From SZUA-309 sp965215995 (lineage in GTDB: Bacteria > Pseudomonadota > Gammaproteobacteria > Pseudomonadales > Azotimanducaceae): a stretch of DNA of 64,000 nucleotides. The translations under genes were made by a program, and so were the position numbers. Shown piece after piece: positions 19,167 to 27,538 of the stretch; the first letter of the stretch is position 1; every line of letters begins with the position of its first letter. The notes under the pieces are model-generated. The model saw nothing but the letters and a program-made list of their open reading frames with translations, was not told the origin of the DNA and did no database searches. The DNA lies in assembly GCA_965215995.1 (NCBI GenBank), contig OZ244128.1, positions 3,534,001 through 3,598,000 of the forward strand, in the 5' to 3' direction.

Positions 19167-20225
19167 ATGGAAATGGAAAACCAGTGCAACATACCAGACT
19201 ACAGCCTGCCCGAGGAGCGGGTGCCGCTCTTTGAGCCCGAACACCTCGATGGCGACACCAAGGCAAAGCTCAAAGCAGAGATCGCTGAGCTGCTGCGGGT
19301 CCGCGGCGCGACCCTGATTGCCCACTACTATGTGGACGGCGACGTGCAGGATCTGGCCGAAGAGACCGGCGGCACGGTTGCCGACTCGCTGGAAATGGCC
19401 CGCTTTGGTCGTGATCAGGGTGGCGACACCCTGGTGGTTGCCGGTGTCCGGTTCATGGGTGAGACGGCGAAGATCCTGTCACCGGAAAAGCGGGTCGTGA
19501 TGCCGACGCTGGAAGCGGAGTGCTCGCTGGATCTCGGTTGCCCACCGGACGAGTTCAAAGCCTTCTGCGAGGAACACTCTGATCGCACCGTGGTGGTCTA
19601 TGCCAATACGTCCGCAGAGGTGAAGGCCATGTCCGACTGGGTGGTCACCAGCAGCGTGGCGCTGCCCATCGTCGAATCCCTGGATGCGAAAGGCGAGAAG
19701 ATCCTCTGGGCACCGGACAAGCATCTCGGCAACTACATTCAGCACCAGACAGGCGCAGATATGCTGCTCTGGTCCGGAGCCTGTGTGGTCCACGAGGAGT
19801 TCAAGTCCAAGGCTCTTTTCGACCTGAAAGCCGTCTACCCGGACGCCGGCGTGCTGGTGCACCCGGAATCACCGGCGGCCGTGATCGATATTGCGGACGC
19901 AGTGGGTTCTACCAGCCAGATCCTCAAGGCGGCTGAATCGTTACCGCACGAGACCTTCATCGTTGCCACGGACCGGGGCCTCTTCCACAAGCTCCGGCAG
20001 CGCAATCCAGGCAAACGCTTCATCGAGGCACCCACCGCGGGTGATGGTGCCATGTGCCGCAGCTGCGCCCATTGCCCCTGGATGGCCATGAACGAATTGA
20101 CAGCGTTGGCTGAAATGTTGAGAAACGATGCGATCTTCGCAGCGAACGAGGTTCTGGTGGACCCGGAGATCGGTGAAAGAGCGATGGTGCCTTTGAACAG
20201 GATGCTGGCCTTTCAGGCCGGCTGA
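19167..20225 (+). CDS. nadA: quinolinate synthase
   Basis: NadA condenses iminoaspartate with dihydroxyacetone phosphate to quinolinate in de novo NAD synthesis. The 352 residues hold the three [4Fe-4S] ligands expected: C119 (LEAECSLDLGC), C206 (WSGACVVHE) and C303 in the C-terminal CRSCAHCPWMAMN. Active-site segments IAHYYVDGDVQDLAEETGG and VAGVRFMGETAKIL are intact, so the enzyme should work. Two ATGs (19167 and 19173) are possible starts. It diverges from the ATP-grasp gene; the near absence of spacer means its promoter must lie inside that gene. Confidence 0.97.
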   Translation: MEMENQCNIPDYSLPEERVPLFEPEHLDGDTKAKLKAEIAELLRVRGATLIAHYYVDGDVQDLAEETGGTVADSLEMARFGRDQGGDTLVVAGVRFMGETAKILSPEKRVVMPTLEAECSLDLGCPPDEFKAFCEEHSDRTVVVYANTSAEVKAMSDWVVTSSVALPIVESLDAKGEKILWAPDKHLGNYIQHQTGADMLLWSGACVVHEEFKSKALFDLKAVYPDAGVLVHPESPAAVIDIADAVGSTSQILKAAESLPHETFIVATDRGLFHKLRQRNPGKRFIEAPTAGDGAMCRSCAHCPWMAMNELTALAEMLRNDAIFAANEVLVDPEIGERAMVPLNRMLAFQAG

Positions 20226-21767
20226 TCAGGACCGGGCGATTCTGAGCTCGGTGCGCAGATCGTTGATTCGTTGATCGAGCATGGCCTGCAGCTTTGCGTT
20301 GTCCCGGTTTACCAGGCGCCGCGCGTACTCCAGGTGCTGAATGGCTCGGGTGTAGGCGCCATGCAGGGCAAAGAACTCCGCCCGAGCCCGGTGCACGGCT
20401 ACGATATCTCCCGCTTTACCTGCGACTTCTGCCAGCTCGTACCACACGTCTATGTCGTTCGGCCTTAGCTTGCTCTGCCGTGTGAGGATCTCTTCGGCGA
20501 TGTCGTACTCCTCGTTCTGCATCAGCGCCTCTGCGTAAAGCATGGCCAGCGGCGGATTGTCCGGGTTGAGCAGCAACTGCCGCTCGAGCAGGGTCAGTGC
20601 CTGGTCGAGCTCCCCGGCGGCGGTGAGGAATTCGGCGTAGGCGGCCACGAACAGCAGCCGGTCGGGTGCTGATGCAAACAGGGCATCCGCCAGGGGCACC
20701 GCTTCGTCGTGCTCACCGGCTCTGGACAACGCCAGGGCCAGGCCGTACTGAGCAGCTGAAGAATCAGGGTTGTCATCCACTTCCTTGCGGAAGTGCTTCA
20801 CGGCCACCTCCGGACTGTCGGAGTAGTGCACCACGGCGCGCATACGGGCCAGGGTGTAGTCGGGCGAGTCGTCATACTGCCGGGCCGGGTATTTGAGCGC
20901 ATTGGTCTTGGCATCAGCCACCCTGCTCTCGGTGAGTGGGTGGGTGAGCAGGAATTCAGGCGGCCGGCTGGAGTAGCGGTAAGCCCGGCCCATGCGTTCG
21001 AACATCCGGGCCATGCCGTCCGGGTCCAGGCCTGCGTTGACCAGCGTATTCATGCCGATCCGGTCGGCTTCCGTCTCCCGGCTTCTGCTGTAGCGGAGCT
21101 GACTCGACTGAGCAGCAGCCTGAGAGGCGGACATGGCCGCAATACCGGCATCCCCACCAGCAGCCATGCCGATTGCGATGGCGGCGATCATGGAAGCCAT
21201 GGTCGGCAGCATGGCTTCCCGCTGCTCTTCGATGCCGCGTGCGAAGTGGCGCTGGCTCAGGTGGGCGAGCTCGTGGGCCATCACCGAAGAGTATTCGTGC
21301 ACGTCCTCGGCGGTGAGCAGAAGCCCCAGGTTCACCCCCACCACGCCGCCGGGTGCCGCAAAGGCGTTCACTGCCGGTGAGTCGATCAGCACCACCTCCA
21401 GCACCTTCTCCTTCAGCTGGGAATACTGGGCGAGATCGGCAATGTGGGTCTCCACGTAGTACTTGAGGATCGGATCGTCAATGGTGGGCAATACGGCGTT
21501 GATCTGCTTCAAGAACTGCCGGCCGATCTGCTTTTCCATGGCCGGGGAGACGATGGCTGAGGAACCGTCGCCCAATGTGGGCAGGTCGGCTGTCGGATCG
21601 GAGCTCATTGCCGGGGTTGCGCAGAGGGCCAGACAGAGGGCGAGCAACAGCGAACGGACGCGCGCGAGCCCCGCCAGCGTTCCGGCGTTCGCGGAAGCTG
21701 GCGCAGAAAACCTGGTTGCGATGGTTCGAAGGTTCGAATCCGCAACCTGTCCGTGGGCGTATCTCAT
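20226..21767 (-). CDS. BepA-like M48 metalloprotease with TPR repeats
   Basis: A periplasmic zinc protease and chaperone that supports outer-membrane protein assembly, by family. HELAH (about residues 165-169) is the HExxH zinc site, and RSRETEADRIG provides the third ligand. A Gly/Ala/Met-rich hydrophobic loop follows HELAH, as in BepA. Residues about 310-505 are TPR helices (SSAAQYGLALALSRAGEHDEA and similar). The signal peptide is RSLLLALCLALCATPAMS. The ATG at 21767 places an unusual 36-residue extension before that peptide; no better in-frame start was found. It converges on nadA. Confidence 0.9.
   Translation of the reverse strand: MRYAHGQVADSNLRTIATRFSAPASANAGTLAGLARVRSLLLALCLALCATPAMSSDPTADLPTLGDGSSAIVSPAMEKQIGRQFLKQINAVLPTIDDPILKYYVETHIADLAQYSQLKEKVLEVVLIDSPAVNAFAAPGGVVGVNLGLLLTAEDVHEYSSVMAHELAHLSQRHFARGIEEQREAMLPTMASMIAAIAIGMAAGGDAGIAAMSASQAAAQSSQLRYSRSRETEADRIGMNTLVNAGLDPDGMARMFERMGRAYRYSSRPPEFLLTHPLTESRVADAKTNALKYPARQYDDSPDYTLARMRAVVHYSDSPEVAVKHFRKEVDDNPDSSAAQYGLALALSRAGEHDEAVPLADALFASAPDRLLFVAAYAEFLTAAGELDQALTLLERQLLLNPDNPPLAMLYAEALMQNEEYDIAEEILTRQSKLRPNDIDVWYELAEVAGKAGDIVAVHRARAEFFALHGAYTRAIQHLEYARRLVNRDNAKLQAMLDQRINDLRTELRIARS
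21714..21747. repeat. nested inverted and direct repeat in the 5' end of the M48 gene
   Basis: GGTTGCG (21714-21720) and CGCAACC (21741-21747) form outer arms; between them two copies of GTTCGAA stand in direct repeat, each holding the palindrome TTCGAA. The whole can fold into a near-perfect hairpin. It falls just before the coding region for the signal peptide. Confidence 0.5.
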
Positions 21768-21893
21768 TCGGGTCTGTCTGAATTTGCCTGATCGGCGGTA
21801 GTGGAGGCGACTTCTCTTCTGATCATACTTGATGGACGTATGCCGGGCACCAAAAGTTCAAAACCGGCTATCATGGCCATACATCCATCCGAC

Positions 21894-22208
21894 ATGCTTC
21901 TCAATCGCGTGAACGACCCTGAAAGCCCCGCTGATACTGCAGATAGAACCACTGGAGGTGATGCTCCGGAGCCCAACCTGGATGTGACCGTGCTGGACGT
22001 GAAAGGCCTGCGGTGTCCCATGCCGCTTCTGAAGGCCAAAAAGGCGCTCAACGAGCTCGATCCTGGCGCGTTGTTGCGCGTGATCGCCACGGATCCCGGA
22101 TCGGAGCGGGATTTCGAGACCTTCTCCGCGCAGAGCGGCCACGCGTTGCTGGAATTCGAGCGCCGGCAGGACGAGTTCATCTACCTGCTCAGGAAGAAAG
22201 ACGCATAG
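21894..22208 (+). CDS. TusA-family sulfurtransferase
   Basis: A sulfur-carrier protein of about 75 conserved residues at the end of a longer frame. VKGLRCPMPLLKAKKAL is the TusA signature, with the Cys that carries persulfide sulfur for tRNA thiolation or other sulfur transfer. The N-terminal 25-30 residues are not conserved in the family; the frame is open from 21801 with several possible starts, and ATG 21894 is a compromise. It sits four bases before the AI-2E-type permease gene, an arrangement seen in other gammaproteobacteria. Confidence 0.85.
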   Translation: MLLNRVNDPESPADTADRTTGGDAPEPNLDVTVLDVKGLRCPMPLLKAKKALNELDPGALLRVIATDPGSERDFETFSAQSGHALLEFERRQDEFIYLLRKKDA

Positions 22209-22211
22209 CCC

Positions 22212-23357
22212 ATGCGCTTCCTGGAAGTCATCAGCAGCTGGATCAACCGGCATTTTTCCAACGAGGAAGCCATCTACATGGTGGTGTTTCTCGTGGTCGG
22301 CTTCGCCCTGTTGTTTGTGTTCGGCGGGATGCTCGCCCCTGTGCTCACCGGGCTGGTGCTGGCCTTCCTGCTGCAGGGGCTGGTGAAACGCCTGGTCGGC
22401 TGGGGGGTGCCGGAAAAGCCCTCCGTCTACCTCACCTTCGTCTTCTTTCTCGGCGTGCTGACCGCCATCCTGCTGTTCGTGGTGCCGCTCATCTGGCAAC
22501 AGCTGGTTGCCCTGCGCGCCGCGTTGCCCAACATCATCAACCGGCTAAAGGACATGCTCCAAGATCTGCCGGAAGTGGCACCGGGGTTCGTCACGGCCGA
22601 ACAGGTGGACCAGTGGCTGAACTTGGCAGCAGGCGAGGTCGGCAGTGCCAGCGGGTCCCTGCTGAACGCTGCGCTCACCCAGGTGCCATCGGTGATCGGC
22701 ATTCTGATTTTCCTGATCCTGGTGCCGATCTCCGTGTTCTTTTTTCTGAAAGACAAGCAGTCGCTGATGGCGTGGTTTCAATCCCTGCTGCCGAGGCAAC
22801 GGCCGTTGCTGGACCGGGTGGGGAACGAGATGAATCTGCAGCTTGCCAACTACGTGCGTGGTAAAGCCATCGAGATCCTCATTGTCGGTTCCGTCACCTT
22901 TGTTGTCTTTGAACTGCTGGGTCTGAATTACGCGGCCTTGCTGGGGCTGGTTGTGGGTCTGTCTGTGCTGGTGCCTTTCGTGGGAGCCGCCGTGGTAACC
23001 ATACCGGTGGCTCTGGTGGCCATATTTCAGTTCGGTTGGACCTGGGAGATGGCCTGGATAATGATCGCCTACACCATCATCCAGGCGCTGGATGGCAATG
23101 TGCTGGTACCGCTGCTGTTTTCCGAGGCGGTGGATCTGCACCCGATCACCATCATCGTTGCCGTGCTGGCTTTCGGGGGCCTCTGGGGTGTCTGGGGCGT
23201 GTTTTTTGCCATTCCGCTGGCGACCCTGGTCAAGGCGATCTACAACGCCTGGCCGACCGTCGAGCTGGAACAGCCGCCGCCGGAGGCTCTGCCTGAATCT
23301 CGAGAGATTCAGGCAGGCCAGGGTGGGGCCGTCGGGCTGGAGCCGGAAGCGCCTTGA
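22212..23357 (+). CDS. AI-2E/PerM-family permease
   Basis: A 381-residue inner-membrane protein with about seven to eight helices. The N-terminal pair (FALLFVFGGMLAPVLTGLVLA), a long extracytoplasmic segment (LKDMLQDLPEVAPGFV) and the block VPFVGAAVVTIPVALVA with DGNVLVPLLFSEAVDLHPI are family marks. Members export autoinducer-2 or exchange ions and solutes; the PerM branch near tusA is uncharacterised. The last 30 codons are Pro/Glu-rich and hold a perfect inverted repeat. Confidence 0.9.
   Translation: MRFLEVISSWINRHFSNEEAIYMVVFLVVGFALLFVFGGMLAPVLTGLVLAFLLQGLVKRLVGWGVPEKPSVYLTFVFFLGVLTAILLFVVPLIWQQLVALRAALPNIINRLKDMLQDLPEVAPGFVTAEQVDQWLNLAAGEVGSASGSLLNAALTQVPSVIGILIFLILVPISVFFFLKDKQSLMAWFQSLLPRQRPLLDRVGNEMNLQLANYVRGKAIEILIVGSVTFVVFELLGLNYAALLGLVVGLSVLVPFVGAAVVTIPVALVAIFQFGWTWEMAWIMIAYTIIQALDGNVLVPLLFSEAVDLHPITIIVAVLAFGGLWGVWGVFFAIPLATLVKAIYNAWPTVELEQPPPEALPESREIQAGQGGAVGLEPEAP
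23291..23314. repeat. perfect 10-bp inverted repeat at the end of the permease gene
   Basis: GCCTGAATCT and AGATTCAGGC flank the tetraloop CGAG. The stem lies within the last codons of the permease gene, 108 bases before dapA. There is no U-tract, so it is more likely an mRNA-stability or attenuating hairpin or a repeat element than a classical terminator. Confidence 0.6.
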
Positions 23358-23421
23358 GGGCGCGGGGTCTAAGCAAGTACCATGGCGCCGTTTTAGTCCG
23401 CGGCCCTCGTCGCCCTAGCAA

Positions 23422-24312
23422 ATGCTGAATAATCCCCTCCGCGGCAGCCTCGTCGCGCTCATCACACCCATGCATCCGGACGGCAGTATCGATTGGCCTG
23501 CGCTTGCTGGGCTGATCAATTGGCACATCGATGAGGGCACCCATGGGATCATCCCTGTGGGCACCACAGGTGAATCGGCAACACTGGCCGTGGATGAGCA
23601 TCTGGAGTTCATCGAGAAAACGGTCGCAGCGGTTGCCGGCCGAGTGCCGGTGATTGCGGGGACAGGTGCCAATTCCACGGCAGAAGCCATTCATCTGACC
23701 CGGCAGGCAGAAGCGGCGGGTGCCGATGCCTGTCTGTCCGTGGTGCCTTACTACAACAAACCCACCCAGGAAGGCCTGTACAGGCACTTCATGGCCATAG
23801 CCGATGCCACCTCGCTGCCCGTCGTGCTCTACAACGTGCCACCGAGGACGGCCTGCGACATGCTTCCGGAGACGGTCGCGCGACTTGCTGGTCATGAGCG
23901 CATCATCGGCATCAAGGAAGCCTGCGGCGATGCAGAACGGGTGGCAGAGATCGTCCCCGTGGTTGCTGATGATTTCGTCGTTCTCTCCGGCGAGGACGCC
24001 CAGACGCTGCGGATGATGGAGTTGGGGGCGGTGGGCACCATCTCCGTGACTGCCAACGTGGTGCCGCGACTGATGAGTGAGTTCTGCACGGCCTTCCTCG
24101 ACGGTAGAATGGAAGAAGCGAAGGCGCTGGATGGCAAGTTGCAGCCGTTGCATGCGGCGCTGTTCGTGGAACCCAATCCGCAGCCGGCCAAATGGGCCTT
24201 GCACGAGATGGGTCGTGTGCAGCCTGGTATTCGCCTGCCGTTGATCGAGCTTTCCGAAGGCGCGCGCCCGGCGCTGGTGGCCTGCCTGAAAGACATTGGC
24301 GCGCTGTCGTGA
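23422..24312 (+). CDS. dapA: 4-hydroxy-tetrahydrodipicolinate synthase
   Basis: DapA condenses pyruvate with aspartate semialdehyde, the first committed step of diaminopimelate and lysine synthesis. All catalytic residues are present with a shift of four from the E. coli numbering: T48/T49 (GTTGES), Y137 (LYNVPPRT) and the Schiff-base K165 (IIGIKEACGD). The length of 296 fits. It is the first gene of a tightly packed run; its TGA overlaps the GTG of bamC. Its product feeds the peptidoglycan, so it shares an envelope theme with the genes behind it. Confidence 0.97.
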   Translation: MLNNPLRGSLVALITPMHPDGSIDWPALAGLINWHIDEGTHGIIPVGTTGESATLAVDEHLEFIEKTVAAVAGRVPVIAGTGANSTAEAIHLTRQAEAAGADACLSVVPYYNKPTQEGLYRHFMAIADATSLPVVLYNVPPRTACDMLPETVARLAGHERIIGIKEACGDAERVAEIVPVVADDFVVLSGEDAQTLRMMELGAVGTISVTANVVPRLMSEFCTAFLDGRMEEAKALDGKLQPLHAALFVEPNPQPAKWALHEMGRVQPGIRLPLIELSEGARPALVACLKDIGALS

Positions 24313-25430
24313 GCGCCTCCCGGTTTGCTTTACTGTCGGTAGCCGCCGCGTTGCTCGTCGGTAGTCTCTCCAGCTGCGGCTGGTTCAATGACGATAAAGG
24401 CATATTCGTCAACCGAGACGATGACTACATCGACATGGTCGAGCGAGAGGCGCTGGTGGTGCCGACCGATCTGCAGACCGAGCGGGTGGCAGATCCGTAC
24501 CCAATACCCCGCACGCCACGGCAGCTGAATCCGGAGTTCTACCCCAACCAGCCGCCGCGCCCGGATGCTATTTTCGCCAGCGACAATCGGGACGAAGTTC
24601 GCATACAGCGGCTCGGCGAACGTGCCTGGCTGGTGGTGCCGGAAGACACCACCACGGTGTGGCCGAAGGTGAAGCAGTTCCTGGCGGAAAACGGCATCCG
24701 GGTGGCATCCGAAATGACCGAATTCGGGCGCCTGGACACCCAGTGGCTGGACACTTCCCAGGAAGCTTATCGGGACATCATTCGTACCGTGATCCGCGAA
24801 GCGAAAGAGCAGGACGGCTTTCTGGACGGTCAGGACCGGTTGCTGATCAGGGTGGAACCGGGCATCCGCGAAGCGACCTCGGAAGTCTACGTGCGGCACG
24901 AAAACGATGCCCTCGGCCTGCCGAGTGTGGGAGTGGTAGACCTGAACAGCATTCGCTCGCTGATCCCGGCGGCAGAGATCGACGTGCTTTCGGAGATCGG
25001 AGCCTATATCGCCGCCAAGGTCTCCGAGCAGACCATCTCCATGGTGGCGACAGACAACACCGGCAGGGTGAAGTCTTCCGTCGCGCGGAATCCGGAAGGC
25101 ATTCCTGTGCTGGAACTGCGTCTCGATCGGGAACGGGCCTGGGCCACGGTCGGTCAGGCGCTCACTCGCGCCGAGGTGCCGGTGGAAGACCAGGACCAGC
25201 TGCAAGGCGTTTACTTTGTGCGCGTTCCCGAAAACGTGCTGACAGGTGAAGAGAAAGGCTGGTTTTCCGGAATTCTGGGTCGTGGCAACAAAGGCTATGA
25301 GTTGCAGCTGCATCTCAACGAGATTGATGACTCGGTCTATCATGTGAGCGTCACCGATGAGGATGAAAAACCGGTGGACCGGGAGTTCGGTCAGGAAGTG
25401 CTCACCATGATTCGAGAGTTTGCCAGTTGA
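24309..25430 (+). CDS. bamC: outer-membrane assembly lipoprotein BamC
   Basis: A lipoprotein of the Bam complex that inserts beta-barrel proteins into the outer membrane. From GTG 24309 (GTGA overlap with dapA) there is a signal peptide ending in LSSC, so the lipidated Cys would be about residue 23. The N-terminal unstructured stretch that binds BamD (NPEFYPNQPPRPDA) and two helix-grip domains (about 100-215 and 245-373) follow. The frame is open upstream from 24192, inside dapA; that is not used. The dapA-bamC order is conserved in gammaproteobacteria and supports the call. Confidence 0.92.
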   Translation: MSASRFALLSVAAALLVGSLSSCGWFNDDKGIFVNRDDDYIDMVEREALVVPTDLQTERVADPYPIPRTPRQLNPEFYPNQPPRPDAIFASDNRDEVRIQRLGERAWLVVPEDTTTVWPKVKQFLAENGIRVASEMTEFGRLDTQWLDTSQEAYRDIIRTVIREAKEQDGFLDGQDRLLIRVEPGIREATSEVYVRHENDALGLPSVGVVDLNSIRSLIPAAEIDVLSEIGAYIAAKVSEQTISMVATDNTGRVKSSVARNPEGIPVLELRLDRERAWATVGQALTRAEVPVEDQDQLQGVYFVRVPENVLTGEEKGWFSGILGRGNKGYELQLHLNEIDDSVYHVSVTDEDEKPVDREFGQEVLTMIREFAS

Positions 25431-26263
25431 CGCGATTTGCCTCGCTTGGCAGCGGTAGCCGAGGCAACGGCACCGTTGTCGAGATCGGAGGCGAGCGAAT
25501 CCTGGTTGATTGTGGTTTCACGCTGAAGCAGGCAGAAGCAAGGCTTTCGCGTATCGATCTGAAGCCGGCAGACCTCACGGCTATCCTGGTGACCCACGAG
25601 CACAGTGATCACATTGGTGGTGTGGGTGCCCTGGCCTACAAGTACGCCATTCCCGTGTATGCCTCTTTCGGCACGTTGGCGTCTGCACGAGAAAGTGCAT
25701 CAGTGGTCGGCACCGCGATCAGCGCCCACAGCCCGTTTTTCCTGGGTGGTGTTGAAGTTATGCCGGTGGTGGTCCCTCATGATGCCCGGGAGCCAACTCA
25801 GTTCGTTTTCCGACACGGCGATTGCTCGGTGGGTGTGATATCCGATCTGGGCTGTGTGACGCCCTTTGTCGTGGAGCAGTTCAGCGGCCTTGATGGGTTG
25901 CTGATGGAGAGCAACTACGACTTACAGATGCTGGCGAACGGCCGCTACCCCGAACGGGTAAAGCGGCGCATCGCCAGCGAGCTCGGGCATCTGTCCAATG
26001 CGCAGGCGGCGAGCTTTCTCGAGCAGATTCAGCATCCGGGACTGACGGTGGTGGTCGGTCACGTGAGTGAAGAGAACAACCACCCGGACCTTCTGAGCGA
26101 ATCCTTCAGCACGCATCAGGAAGTGGTGTGCAGTCTCACCTTTGCGACTCAGGACGAAGGGGCTGGCTGGCAGTCGGTCCTGCCGCCAGGCACCATGGAA
26201 GTCGGTGCCGGCTCTCCTGTCCAGCGGCGTGCTGAATCAGGTGAGGCGTTCGGCCTTGGCTGA
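25427..26263 (+). CDS. MBL-fold hydrolase of the YycJ/WalJ-like type
   Basis: A 278-residue metallo-beta-lactamase-fold protein. SLGSGSRGNGTVVEIGGERILVD is shown in part by ASLGSGSRGNG at the start; the metal motif is THEHSDHIGG (HxHxDH), with ISDLGCVT and VVGHVSEENNHP for the remaining ligands. The family includes nucleases or phosphodiesterases such as YycJ. It starts at a TTG overlapping the bamC stop. In pseudomonads a similar gene follows dapA-bamC. Its last codons overlap the first PqiA gene. Confidence 0.85.
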   Translation: MTRFASLGSGSRGNGTVVEIGGERILVDCGFTLKQAEARLSRIDLKPADLTAILVTHEHSDHIGGVGALAYKYAIPVYASFGTLASARESASVVGTAISAHSPFFLGGVEVMPVVVPHDAREPTQFVFRHGDCSVGVISDLGCVTPFVVEQFSGLDGLLMESNYDLQMLANGRYPERVKRRIASELGHLSNAQAASFLEQIQHPGLTVVVGHVSEENNHPDLLSESFSTHQEVVCSLTFATQDEGAGWQSVLPPGTMEVGAGSPVQRRAESGEAFGLG

Positions 26264-26894
26264 AGAGGCCGTGCTGTTGACTGAAGGTTCCGTCGGTTGT
26301 CCCGAGTGTGATCTTCTCGGTGAGCTGGGCAGTCTGAATCCGGGCGAACGGGCCGTGTGTGCCCGTTGCGGTTGCGTGCTCAGTGTCTGCTTCGAGGATC
26401 CTTATGACCGGGCGTGGTCTTACAGCACCTCGGCGCTCATCGTGCTCGCGATCGCGTTTTCGTTCCCGTTTTTATCGATCACCGCAGCGGGCGTGACCAA
26501 CTCGATGACCCTGGTGGAGACCGTGCTCTATCTGGCTCAGTACGGTGCGCACATCATTGCCGTTCTGGTCTCCGTATTCGTCATCATAGTGCCGCTGGTC
26601 ATGCTCATATTCATGGTCGTGCTGGCAACGGCGCTGCGCCTTGATCGGTTTCATACGCTTCTGATACCACCCACTCGCTGGCTTTTTCATCTGAATGGCT
26701 GGTCCATGGTGGAGGTGTTCGCGATTGGTGTGATCGTCAGTCTGGTGAAGCTGGCAGCGATGGCGAAGGTCACCCTGGGTCCATCGTTCTGGGCCTACCT
26801 TGCGTTTACCGTCCTGTTTCTGTTCGCGTTCGCTGCAATGGATCGGCTGAGCGTGTGGCGGGACATCGAGCGACTGACGGGAGCCAGATCGTGA
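26256..26894 (+). CDS. PqiA-like membrane protein, first half
   Basis: About 212 residues with an N-terminal zinc-ribbon-like domain (CPECD...CARCGC) and four hydrophobic helices, the layout of one PqiA domain. PqiA and YebS usually have two such domains in a chain of about 420 residues; here the halves are separate genes. With PqiB it forms a lipid-transport bridge between the inner and outer membranes. The start is uncertain: the chosen TTG 26256 has GAGG nine bases upstream and overlaps the stop of the previous gene, while GTG at 26229 or 26241 is possible. Confidence 0.82.
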   Translation: MAEEAVLLTEGSVGCPECDLLGELGSLNPGERAVCARCGCVLSVCFEDPYDRAWSYSTSALIVLAIAFSFPFLSITAAGVTNSMTLVETVLYLAQYGAHIIAVLVSVFVIIVPLVMLIFMVVLATALRLDRFHTLLIPPTRWLFHLNGWSMVEVFAIGVIVSLVKLAAMAKVTLGPSFWAYLAFTVLFLFAFAAMDRLSVWRDIERLTGARS

Positions 26895-27538
26895 TCAGTG
26901 CCAGCAAAGCGGGCTACGATGTCTGCCACACCTGCCTGGCGCTCAACCTTTCCAGCAGTACGCACTGCCATCGCTGTGGCTCACTCGTGCACGATCGAAT
27001 ACCGAACAGCCTGCAGAGAACGGTGGCCCTGCTGATCGCGTCGGTGGTGCTCTACTTCCCCGCCAATCTGTTTCCGATCATGACCACGGATCAGTTCGAT
27101 CGCTCGGTGGACAGCACCATCATCGGCGGCGTCGTGTTGCTCTGGAACATGGGCTCCTATCCGGTGGCCCTGGTGATCCTGATCGCCAGCGTTCTGGTGC
27201 CCATTGGCAAGATCCTGACGGTGGCGATGCTTTGCTGGACCGTGGGTCGGCACCAGCACATCTCGCCACGTCAGCGCATGACGCTGTACCGAATTACGGA
27301 CTTCATCGGCAAGTGGTCCATGGTGGATGTCTTTGTCGTGGCGATTCTGGTGGCGCTGATTCAGATTACGGGCATCATCGTCATCCGCCCCGGCGGGGCA
27401 GCGCTGGCATTCGCCGGTGTGGTGATCCTGACCATGCTGGCGGCCGAGAGTTTTGATCCCAGGTTGATCTGGGATGATGTCGATCGGGAGGTAGAAAAAG
27501 AAGAAAAGGCCGAGGTTGGCCTGGAGGAGTCACCTTGA
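26891..27538 (+). CDS. PqiA-like membrane protein, second half
   Basis: A 215-residue protein that repeats the domain of its neighbour: zinc ribbon CHTCL...CHRCG near the N terminus, then four helices (VALLIASVVLYFPANLFPIM opens the first). GKWSMVDVFVVAILVALIQ matches GWSMVEVFAIGVIVSLVKL in the first half, showing tandem duplication of the PqiA domain. The start is GTG in a GTGA overlap; the stop overlaps the pqiB TTG. An acidic tail (EKEEKAEVG) faces the cytoplasm. Confidence 0.85.
   Translation: MISASKAGYDVCHTCLALNLSSSTHCHRCGSLVHDRIPNSLQRTVALLIASVVLYFPANLFPIMTTDQFDRSVDSTIIGGVVLLWNMGSYPVALVILIASVLVPIGKILTVAMLCWTVGRHQHISPRQRMTLYRITDFIGKWSMVDVFVVAILVALIQITGIIVIRPGGAALAFAGVVILTMLAAESFDPRLIWDDVDREVEKEEKAEVGLEESP

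Noticed and set aside
21730..21742. tRNA T-arm-like sequence GGTTCGAATCC
   Set aside because: The flanks do not form a T-stem, and no acceptor, D or anticodon arms lie upstream. It is part of a repeat within the M48 gene leader.
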